A stretch of DNA of 64,000 bases from Branchinecta lynchi. Its lineage: Eukaryota; Arthropoda; Branchiopoda; Anostraca; Branchinectidae. Position 1 is the first letter of the stretch; each line of letters opens with the position of its first letter. The stretch covers positions 13,358,202-13,422,201 of the forward strand of contig JAKZAP010000018.1 of assembly GCA_023053575.1 (NCBI GenBank), given 5' to 3'. Position numbers and translations under genes: made by a program. Shown in pieces: positions 45,308 to 57,400 of the stretch. The notes under the pieces were generated by a model. The model ran no database searches and was not told where the DNA came from. It saw only the letters and a program-made list of their open reading frames with translations.

Positions 45308-45443
45308 ATGCGTAAATTTGAAATGACAGGACGCACGCGACTTTCAAAAATAATCAAAGATGAAGATGGTAGGCCAACTGAATCTGCAGAAGAGGCTATG
45401 GAGGAACAGTCGAAACAGAAACGGATGATTAGCGTCATACCGG
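45308..45443 (+). CDS. RNASEH2B: RNASEH2B exon 1 (residues 1-45 plus one base)
   Basis: It encodes a basic/acidic N terminus, then 'EQSKQKRMISVIP', ending CCGG|GTATGT. The first base of Gly46 is spliced to GA in exon 2. A 1 kb transposon is inserted 20 bp downstream of the donor. The visible open frame running past the donor (to about 45511) reads into that transposon. Confidence 0.85.
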
Positions 45444-48400
45444 GTATGTGTGGCTTATTTAATGGCACTGTCTGGGGAACCAGGAGCCTTACTTTATGTC
45501 CTCCGGGCTAGGGAACCGGTAGTTCTCACGGAAACCAAACCATATGAGCTGTGATCTGACATCATGAACTAACAGAAATTTATATGTGATGGCTCCCGCA
45601 CCAGCTTCTCGAGATGAAAAGCCTAACAGCACCCTATCTATTTTCCATGTATTTTCCCTATCTATTCCCCAAGAGCCAATATTCTGGCTGGCTGCTAGAT
45701 AGAAAAAGCGGAGGCACAGGACACTTTGCATGCAAAACCCTTGACTATGTAGAAAAGGAAATGAGTTTTTTCACATCTGTCATCAGCCGAGCCCTTTTGT
45801 TTTTATTGTGAAAAATATAAAAAGGATTGTCTTTGATTTCTTTAATTCATGGTAGTAATTTCAGCCCTGTCCGAGCTGGTGCTCAGTTGTTATGACAGAA
45901 ACTGCGTTTTTGATGTATGCACTGTATACTGAAATCCATGCACCGTACATGAAATCCAAGGTAGCCTACAGTGCTTGAACGTCTACCACCCAGGCATGGT
46001 GCTAGACATTTGAGCACCGTGCCTGGAAAGGGGCTAGTGTACTAGACTGCACTTCCGGTTTCCTAGTCTGCACTGACATGGGTACGTGAGTTCAGTTTTT
46101 TTTTTTTTTTTTTCCACTTCCATAACCCTAAGCCTATAGCCATCTATGTCCGTGAGCTGGTCATTTTCAACCAAGTAGTAGTTGCTGCCGGTACCTTAGC
46201 TCTCAGTATATGGGTTCCGGTAGTGGATTTTTTCCCATGTTATTTTCTCTAAGTCATTCCGTGAAGCTACCGGACGAGAAGCTGGTGCGATGAAGTTTCT
46301 GTGAGCTATTTCCACTTACTACCGGAACGGGAGCCAGCACATACAAGTTTCCGTTAGTTAATTATGTCAGATCCCGGAATGGCAGCTCATATGGTTTGTT
46401 TTCTGTGAGAACTACCGGTTCTGTAGCCCGTAGAACATTAAGTACGACTCCTGGTTCCCTAGACAGTGCCTTATTTAATAGCAATAATCAGGGCTTTTTT
46501 TCCTCCAGATAGACAGGAAAGAAATAGGATAGAAAGGAAGTGCTTGCAAGGCCAAGGGCAGTGCAAGGAAATCCTCAAGTCTCCTGGTCTTTGAAAAATA
46601 AATCCGTATTATAAAATGAATTTATTCATTTTTAAATACAAATAATTAGGATAAGGTACATTTAAATTCGGACAGATATTTGTGTTCTTTTACTTCTTTT
46701 TTGATGTTTGTGCGGACAGCGTTGCCTCTACCACTGCACACAATCTAAGAGGAAGCTCAGATGCCATACACAATGGAGGAGTTGTGTAGTATGACACACT
46801 GTTTGTTGGCTTGTATGACACATGTCATAGTAGCCTACCCTACTGACCTTTTGACATGTAAGATTTCTGTTTTATCTGGATAGTTCTGTTATTTATTCAG
46901 TAATATAAGTACTGAGATTAATAATGTACGAAACCTTCATTTTCCGGATTCAGTCACCATAGGGGTGGAGGGAGGGGGAATCGGGAACTTTGTGACATGC
47001 ATAGGTTGCGAACAGGTCAACTTCTTATAGTGAAACGTAATGGGTGGTAAGAAAAGATGCCCGAAAGGACCCATTTATGTGCCCAAACCGGATTTGGCAA
47101 ATGTGAGAGTCGGACATAAATTCTGCTCGCTGAGACTCCTCTCCTTCTGGTGACGGTGAGTTCCCATATGCAGCTGAGTTTACCAATTCGGCTGTCGTGG
47201 GGTACCCTACTGTATTGTGGGTTCTCTCCAGGTTGATGTGCTGAAGTTTTGTTTTATTTTATATGTAGTTTATGTTTGTGCAGTATTTGTTGATTATTAT
47301 GTCATTTGTTTGACCCTAGTTGGTTGTATCCTAGTTTAAGTAAATAAATAAAATAAATAAATAAAGGGGGGACACAGAACCTTGTGGCATCCCTTGGGAT
47401 AAAACGAGTAGAGTGATTGGGATGAAACTTAAAAGTTATAAAGGTCATATGCTCTAGATGATCAAGTTTTTGGTATCAGTCGGATGTTGCCTTGGTCGGG
47501 GGAGCTGAAGAGGGGTACCATAAAATTTCCGAAAATGCTCAAGTTCAGGTGAAACTTCATAGATGGCAAAAGACGATGCCCTAGATAATGCATTTTTGTG
47601 TCAGAACCGGATTCGGCTATGGTCGGCACCAGCACCAGAAATCTAGATGCCCTAGCCTAGGTAATCTCTCCGAACCGGATTTGGCCACTACAGGGGGGGG
47701 GGGGGAAGAGCCCCGAAAGTTGTCGAGCATACCTAGCTAGGGATCAAATGATGGGGTGTTTAGGTATATGCTATGCCAAACACTTTGGAATACGATACCC
47801 ACAGTTTAGTATAGCCTATGCCAAATGTCAAATTGCTTTGAGATTTGGTAAACTACCATGAATTATAAAGCACTTTACTCATTACCAGGTTGCCTAATAC
47901 ATTTAGTTATCCCTAATTTTCACACCCTAGGTTGCTGTCGACAGGAATATGTAGGCAAAGGCAGTTAATTACTCTCTCATACCATGTTGGGGCCTGATGC
48001 TCTCAGTGCCTCACACCTTATCTTTGAACACTCCTGGAAGACCACAACCACTAGACCGCTGTAAAAGTCCATGATATTTTTTGTGTGTAGGATTCCTAAA
48101 GCCTGGAACGCCAGACTTACGCCTGGTTTTCCTGAAACTGCCACATCCTCGCACACAAGAACCGAGGATTTATGTGACAAACAATGATTTCAAGCGGATC
48201 TGCGAGACAAATGTACTGAATGGCAGCTGCAGGTGAGTGAGTTTTATTTGTGATCTGTCTGTACGGGATGTTCGAAATTATAGTTTGCACTAGCAAAGGG
48301 GTTTTGGGTTAATTGTTTTCATCATTGCAGCTTTCCTTTGCACCTACCCAGATCGGTCCAAAACAGACGCTTTGTAGATCGGTATGGGGCTATCGAAATT

Positions 48401-51400
48401 TAATGTTCGTTGGATACTCTGCAGAATAAAATTGGTACTGACGCGGGTTTCTGACTTTTCCGACGGGCACCACTGCCTCATCCGGCTTTTTTGTTGACCT
48501 TTTTTCAGTTTTCGTGTGTTATTTTCAGTACTATTTTATTTTTATGTTCTCATTACTCCACTATCTTAACTTGTAGGCTACAGCGGGTCTGAATAAATCA
48601 TTGTCAGTTATTATTTTAAACCCATACTAAAAATAAAATAAAAAATCTAAGAAAGAAAAGAGAACTACAGGGAGTAAGCTAACATAACAAATGAATTGAC
48701 TGTCAAACCAATCAATTAAAGAACAGATGATCTTATAGGTTTACTACTCCCGAGATCGGATCCTGGTTCTGACAGGAGCTGTAAATCTGAGCTTGGATTT
48801 GTTTTTGTGGGCTACATGCATCAGTAGGTCAAACCTGACAGTTCCTTGCTGACAGTTTGCGCTATCGAGAGGGCGTGGGTTTCAGTGATACAAAGAACGG
48901 GAGAACAAGGGCCGAGAGACACTACCCTGCTAAAATGTACGAGGATGGGAACTGGATGTGAAGTTTGTTCAGAACTAAGTTCCTTACTTTTGTTTATTCC
49001 AGACCTCCAGAATTTATCACCCAAGAAATTTGTCCAAATATGGTTAGGCCTTGTCTATCATCTAGGCGCTAACGATATGAAATTTGAACACTAAGTTGGG
49101 AGTCGTGAGTTGAACAAGGGCCGGATGATTACATGATAAATCCAAAGTTTAGGTTGGATCCCAAGCAAGGATATATTTTTGCTTTGCATTCTGGAACCTG
49201 CCAGTGCGGTAGGCATGTTTTTACATACTGTTTTTCTAATTTGAAATTTTTTTTTCTCAGATTTCTGTTTCTTCACCTGGTTGTGGTTAATGCTCGTTCC
49301 CGACAAAAAGCCCCTCTTTCTCACCCATCAGGCTTTTTTTTGGCAGTACCCTAATTTCATTCTGGATCTCGTCCGACATAATTAGCTAGGGTAAAACCCA
49401 ACAGCCTTTCCTGTTTCAGCAGATTATCTGTTTGACATAAGTATTTTCAGTCGTTACTGAATTTATACTTTTCACCGAATTTCATCCAAAAAGTGCGGAA
49501 CGTCAATACGCAACGGGTTGTTTCATTATTATTAATCATTACCCGTTTGGTAGGTTTCGCGAGGAAGTTCTGAAATTTCCAAGCTTCCGGTTTTTCAATG
49601 GATTTCGGTCGAGTCGTCACGGCATCACGTGAGCCGAAAATTAAGAGCAACATGCTTTCCAGCAACATGTTTTCACCTCTGATGAACCCCCAGACGGTTG
49701 CTCTTCCGGTATTACCGCTTCTGTCACCGGATTCCGATCGTGTCATCCCTCCCAGCCACAAACTAACAGTATATCCAGATTTATCGTATTGTTTAGTTTT
49801 TCATCGCACTCCTTAATTGGGCAGTTATCATTGCGCGATCAGATCCATTCTAAAAATTCCCGTCTGAATATTTTTTTTTTTTTTTTTCAATCAATCAAGT
49901 TTAATCCGAATAGCTAAAAGCTAGAAAAGGAATACAAATTTACAAAATACACAGACACACAAGAAACAATTTAACTAATACACTTACAAGAAATTACCAG
50001 AAATAAATGATGGAATGAAACTACGTCAAAATTGGGTAGAAGAATTAGCGGGATATGGGGAAAACTTATTGCCAGTATTCCTCTCGGACCGACGCACGGA
50101 AGACGGGAGGGGGAACATTCTCTGACCGAATTGTTCGTCCGATGTAAGAAGAACTGACAGCATTTTTTATTCATGATTTCCTTTTACATGAGGTTAACTG
50201 TAGAATTACAGATGTTTGGACCTATTTTAGACAACCTTGGAGAAGGCCAGACAAATAAAATTCATGTTTCATAAATAGGTCATGGTTTATTGGAGATTCG
50301 GTGGAAGAAGATGGGCAGTTAATCATTTCAACTGAGATAGACCTGGTTTTTCTTGCCCTTCCGTATTACATGAACTTGAAGTCTGCCTGTCCCTTGGATC
50401 AAGTGCTACTAGACGAGAAGTTCCCAGATTTGATGAAGATAAACTTGGATGCTGTTGCCGATCGAGTTGGAATAATTTGCGATCAGAAAGGTACGAGGAA
50501 GTATAAGTAGTCAATATTATCACCTGTATAAAAATCGCACAAACTGATTTGGAGTATTTGAAAAAAGGACAAAACAGAAGTGGAAAACAAAGAAACCACG
50601 CTAAACTAATATATGTGTTTAAAGACGAAATAAACTTAGTTTGGTGCTGATCGACATCTGAAATGTTTTGGAAAAGTTAAATCATCCCCTACCACCCCTG
50701 CCAAAACATCTACGCCCTTAAAGAAAAAAAAGAGCTCGACTTCATGACACTCCTTACAAATAGTTCGTACAAAAAAAAACAAATGAAAACATCACAACAC
50801 GTCCCCTCCTCTCTCCGTTGAAAGATTCGCTTCGGAACTAGTACAGCGCATCAAGTTTTACTCGAGTCTGAGCATTTGCTAGAAAATCTCCGCTACCTCC
50901 CTTTCTTTAAAACCGTGTATTATCTTCCTTATTTATACTCATATTTTTGCGTTTGGGCTGCGACTATAATAACTATAATGACGTGATTCTAATAAACCAT
51001 ATTCTTTCTTTTAGTAGTAACCAGCGACTTTTAGAAGCTACAGTATGTGATTCTTATTTTATTATTTATTTATATTATTCTTACTGGAGAATTGATGCAC
51101 CCATCTTAAGAAATTTGTGAACGGAAAATAGTCTTGTCCTACGGCGATCATTTTGAAAGAGAACTGCCGACTTTTCCTGACCTCAGTTGAACCATGTGGT
51201 GATTATGAAATTAACTACTTCTTAGCACTTACTGCATCTAGCACCCCGACACACTTACAGCCGCGGACTTCTATCTGCACTAGCCTACCCCATGCATGTG
51301 TGTGGAGTGGGCTTGCCGCAGCGCAACCCGTTCGTTCACATTGGGCGTGTTCCACCCTTCTAACAATAGTAATTATTAGTTACTATTTTTGTTCCAACCT

Positions 51401-54400
51401 CTCGAAAAGTTACTGCGTCGACCGTTCCAACCTTCTCAAAATAGCACTAATAGTAACTATTTGCTTACCACGCTCGGGAGCATAGTCAGCGTGGTAACTA
51501 CGATCTATGTTTCGTGATTAGTCCGATCTGTCCGCGGCACGATATTTTGCAGAAAATAGGAAAATTCGTTCCTGCCTTGACGCCAAGAAGCCAAGCTCCG
51601 CGACGTCATGTTTAGTAACTACGGAAAGTAGGGTGAAACACGCTCATTATAAGAACAATCTGTCATAACATGTGCCTGTTGTATCGGTTTTAGTTCAATC
51701 TCTGCCTTCTTAGGTGACCCGACATTAAGAGCCTTCAAATACAACGAGGAGAAGTCCCTGGCCTGGCTGAAGGATAAGGCTAGTAGTGTTGCAAGCTTTC
51801 TTCGAGAAGAAAAGATTAACGTGTCGCATAGTAGCAAGTCTGCTAGTTACGTAACGAAAGAGGACTCTGCAGCTAGTGATGGTGAGTTTAACCCACACGG
51901 CTACACTGTAAACAGTTTCTCCGAGTAAAGAGTAAAGTTAACTGCAGTATTTGCTACTGGGATTAATCTTATCTCTACTGGGATAAGATTAATCCGAATT
52001 ACAGATACTCTTATCTCAGTAGAGACAAGATTAATCCCATTAGCAAAACCTGCAAGATTTTTGTCGAGTGGCAATTCATTTTGTCGTTTCTGTAGCCGCG
52101 GATCGGGACAACCGCGACGGACTACGGCGGAAAAGGAAGTCATTCGTTTTTCTCAGGGGCGCGTTGATTATTGCGGCTTTAGCCTGAAGAGGAACCTTGC
52201 CAAGAAGGGCCGAAATATAGCTCTAATGAAGTTTAGGTGACGTATCCGTTTTGCAATGTCAAATATGATTCGCAGCTGAAGGAATATTAGGTTTCAGCGA
52301 AAGTAGGCTCAGTTGTAAAGGTCGAAAATACGACCAGGGTCTCATCCATGCAGAACGACCTAGATCGCCTTTCTGACTGGGCGCACGCCTGGCTGCTTGA
52401 ATTTAACATTAAAAAATACAAAGTTCTACACATTGGCATTAAAAATGCTGAAAACGAGTACTCAGTGGTCGATAAGCACAGTCTTAGACGAAAACTGGAG
52501 TCGGTCATCCATGAGAGAGACCTTGATGTCATTATTGATAACAGGATGAAATTCGATCTGCATGCAAAGTACTCTGAGTCTCGTGCAAACCAGGCCCTGG
52601 GAACCATCCGCAAGACCTTCACAAGCCGTAGCCCCTTTGTCATATCTAAGCTGTACAAATGTTTGGTCAGGCCAAGGGTTAAGTTCGGCATGCTTGTAGC
52701 TATAGTCATGCTTTCAAAAAGGATACATTCATTCTTGAGCGTATGCAGAAGCGAACCTCAAATATGGGCCAAGGATTGAAGGAGCTTCCATCGATGTGCG
52801 ATTTCAGAGGTCAAAGCTCCCAACCTGAACGTACATACGAAAAAGAGGAGATGTCACCCAGGCCTACAAGATCCTCCAGTCCAGCCAGTCTCTCAAAGTC
52901 TTCACGCCAAACATAGCCACTAAAACCCGAGGACACAGTAGAGGAATCCAACTCCCCATGCTTCGGCAAGAACACGCCACCAGTTCGTCTCCACCAGAGC
53001 AATACCCCTTTCGAATGCCCTCTCCGAAAAAACAGTAAACTGCAAAACAGTTGAATCCTTCGAGAATCCATTGATGAGGAGTGGGCTGACATCGAGTGGA
53101 AGATGAATTGGTATGCTGTTGATGCAATCATCAATGTAAGAAGTTAACCGCAAGTCAAACCGTTACACGTACTTGCCAACTGGAGTCAACTACTGAGCGA
53201 ATTCTACAGGAGAAATCCTTATTTTGCTCGAAGCTCCAATTGAAGGTAATTTAAGGTTGACCAGTCTCGGTATTGGCCTATCCCGCTTTTTTGTCGCGGA
53301 TTTAACTGTCGCGTATCCAATCAGCTAGAAGCTAGAAGAGGCTGAAACGGCAACAAAGGAACTAATAGTTGCGTTTTTGCTGATACCATGGTATCTGATA
53401 CCACGGTCAAAAGGCGTTTTAGCAGTTATCGTGGTATCTGGCCAGTTATCGTGGTATCAGATATTCAGATACTACGGTCCGACCGTGGTATCTGGTCGCG
53501 GTATCTGAGAAGTCATGTCACTTTCATCAAATTTTGTCAGATTGGTGAGAAGGAAGTTTAGCAGTTAGCGATGTAACCGATATCTGTTTTTCTTTTGGGA
53601 TGACTTCGAAAAGTGCAATTTCAGCAATAGTCGTTTTTGCAGAGCACCGTATATCAGATACCACGATAACTGCAAAAACGACTAATTGCAGATTCAGTTA
53701 CCGTGGTAACAGATACCATGGTATCAGCAAAAACGCAACTAATATACTTCACAAGTTAAGACCAGAAATAAACGCTGGAATGAAGCGGAGTAAAAATTCA
53801 GTTGACCAATTGGCAGGATTCGGCAAAAACTGGTTGCCAGTTTTCCTCTCGGACCGACGCACGGGTGACGGGAGGGTAGGGGGGAATAGACGGCTCATAA
53901 GCACCATCTTTGCTCCGAAATTATTTTTAAGGTATTCCTGCGGTCAATTAATTTAGGAACGCCCAGTTTAATGAGAGCCTCCATACGAAATGTTATAACC
54001 ACCCAGAATGATTCTCGCTCCTCTCTTTAGGACATTTACAGGCGATCAGAGAGCTCTGCATAAAGAGAAGAATGCCAAACCGGTGAAGCATACTAAATTA
54101 GGACGGATATAGGTTTTAAAGTAACAGAGGAGGCATTTAGCATCCAAACCAAAAGATTTGAGGGTAGAGAGATATTTAATTAGAAAGTTTGTTTTACGGG
54201 TAATATTTTCAACTTGAGAATTCCATTTTATATCGTCATCGATCGCAACCCAAGCACTTTAACGTATTTACACTGCCTGAATACATTTTACCGTGTTTTC
54301 ACGGTATAACATTTCTTTTGTTTTTCTTTGCGAGTTTTTTCGCGCTGGTTCAGTATCGGTCTTCAGGCGAGGTCTACGTGGTAACATCAACTTCTGATTG

Positions 54401-57400
54401 GTGAGAGGATGGGCGAATGGTAGGCGAGGTTTGAGATCTCTATTGTAATACATTGTCGAGAGGATGGTGTTGGCGAGGTTTGGTACTCCTGGGGCGTAGG
54501 CTGAAGACACTCTGACAAAGTAGGTGTGCACGAACCCCAGGACCAGTCAGGAAACCTGACTTGAGAGACAAGAGGCGTATTCTCGCCGTTCCCCGAGGAC
54601 TCCTCGGGGAATCGAAGGGAATGGCGAGAATAGAGGGAGTCACTCCACGCGGACTCCGCGTACAGAAACAGCGAGAACACGGGGACTGCTTCCAAAATCG
54701 ATTTTGTTCGAATAAGAAATATGCAGTTGACGAAATTAGTCTGGATCCACTTCATTTTTGGTTTGTTTATTCTGATTATTTTTAATTAATTTTACATTGC
54801 ACCAGTACCAGCAAAAACTGATTCCCCTCTGAATCTGAAAGGGAGTCCTTTTTGATGACGGGGATGGTAATCGGAGGATTCCCCGTCCATGGGGACTCGC
54901 GAGAATACGGGGAGTGAGTCCCCGGGACAAACAAAAACGCGGAGAGTCCTCGGGGAACGGCGAGAATACGCCTAAGGGGAAGCCTCGGAGAATACTATAG
55001 TTCAGCTGCAGTTAACCCAGAAATCCCTAGCTGGTTCACACATCATAGCGAACCACATCAAGAAATTTCATGCAAAAGATTGAGCGCATCGACAGCGTCA
55101 CCGCGCGGGTACAACAGTTCAAAAAACCTGAGCACCAGCATGATGGCGCTGAATTTGAAAAAAATTTATTCGGTCAACTATTTTTTTTTATTTCAGATTC
55201 TTATTTGAAGTATGCCTGTGGAATCCTTTCCGAGTATCTCCCACCAGTCCTGTCAGACAAACTGCATGAAAGTCTTGGAATATCGGTGGACGAACCGGTT
55301 GTTCTTCCGGAACCGGATTTTGAAAATCCGGCCAAGAAGCCCAAAGTAGAGCCAAAGGATGACTATTCTGTAGGGATCAGCAACTCCAGTTCAAAGGTAA
55401 GGCTCGTACGGAAACGGAACAAAGCAAAACGTGTCCGCACTTTCCGTGCCTTTCTCGTAATCTCAAGGTAGATTTGAAAGAATGCTTGTTGAAAACAACG
55501 TAGAACGCATCTAAGTGAACCAAGTTCACCTCTTTGCTCACTAAATTTTTTTGTAGTAACATAAAAAAAATTCAAAGAACTTGAACTTTAGAATCAATGA
55601 TTGACTTGCTTTTTGACCACATGTCTGTAGTAATTTCCATCGCAGAAGAAACCATGACATCAATTTTTGGGGTCAGTTGCTTTCATGAGTTTTATAGGGG
55701 CCATGCAGCCTTCTATATATGAATTGTTACATTACTGGTATCGCAAACGGAAGTGAAGGATGTCTTTTACACGAAATCTTTCCGTCTATCTGTCTGCGAC
55801 ATCGATAACTGCCGAATCGGTTAGGGTATTTGGGTGTAAGATGGTAGATACTGCAGGTCGGGAGCGAGTTGGAGTTCATAGATGGACTTTGGATCTATGC
55901 ATACAAAACAAATTAAAAACAAAAAGTTCTTCTGGTAAATCTTACAACAAAAACTCTTCTATGTGCTTCCAACCTATCGGTGAAAACCTGCCAAGTTGAC
56001 TAACCCCAAACAGACATTTCTCCTAAAACTTTTCAACCAACCATCCTTCCAAAAAATTAGCTCCCAAAATACTTCAACCCTTCAAATCATTCAGATCGGC
56101 ACATTCGCACATAAAATGAAACCAATTCTCATACTCACATCGGGCAGAAGTAAGGACCACTAGACCGCCCCTTTACACTTTACACATATTTTCTCCGAAT
56201 ATTTAGGCCAGAATCCTGAAGAAACGGAAATGTATGAATGAATTCAAAATGCCATGGAATACAATAAGGGGCTCGACATGAGCGTAAAACGAACGTGCTG
56301 AACCTGGTCATTCTATTAGTTTTCGGATTGATGGGATATGTAAACTAAAGGTGTAAATTAGAGGATGGGATAAAGGGAGGGAGGAATCCGAAGAAGACCA
56401 GGGACTGGTTATAGAACGATCCACTTTTTCGTCAAGATCACTGGCATTTAGGAAATATTACAGAATTATATTTGTTTCGTTTTCTTGTCGGAATAATAGT
56501 TCGATAGGATTCCGGCGAAGACCAGCAACTTGGTGGAGCTTGACCAAGTTGGTAGATTTGGCTGGAGATGATATGCAAACTGGTTTCTTCCTATATTTAT
56601 CAGCTCGAATCCAGCGAAAATGCCGCGGACCATATCACTTATATAATGTGTACACTGACAATTTGTTTTCCCTTTCTTAGCAAAACGATAGTGACTCGAC
56701 GTATTAGGTCAACATCCCAGCGTGGAATCCCACTTATACCTCTGGTCTTGTTACAGTAGGGCCATGCTTCTTCAAACGTTAGTGATAGACCCCTCCAAAC
56801 TCCCAAGTCCTTACGCCCTTACTATCTCTTCGAAGGGAAACCTTCTTGACCTCGTGAAAATATTCAAATGTAAACGTCGACTTCAAAACAACTAATAATT
56901 GTTAGCTATTTGCCGTTAAACCATATCGGAAGTGAATTTAATTTATGTGAAGCCATACCTGTTCAATGTCGTATTACAGAGTCGGAACATTACGTAAGGA
57001 CGCAGTCGTCCCAACAGGCAGTTTTCATCCACCTGCTGTCAAAAAAGTAAACTACCTCTCAGCGAAAGCTGCAGGGTCTCCTAAGAACACCTAAATGGGT
57101 ATTTTGGATCTTCGTTCTACCATTTGGCTGCGATCAAAGAAGCATATCCCTGCTGTACCTAGTAAGTGAGGTGGACTTCAAATTTGAGTTCTTTCTCCTT
57201 CTTCTAAATTTATCCGTGGGAACCTAAATAGATTTTCAAAGCCAGTCATTCCAGCCGCTAGGAAAGGTAACCTTCGTACGCAACCGCGCAAGGCTCTGAT
57301 CAACTCCTCATCTTCCTAGGTGAAGCCCCTGTCTGCCAAGGAGAAATCGCTAGCATCTGCCGCAAAGGGTTCGAAGTCTATCACTTCCTTCTTTGGTAAA

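Noticed and set aside
52287..52709. 140-codon minus-strand frame
   Set aside because: Antisense of the LINE reverse transcriptase fragment on the plus strand.
53600..53956. 118-codon frame, similar to the one at 61876-62067
   Set aside because: Both are translations of MITE copies whose strong inverted repeats keep frames open by chance.
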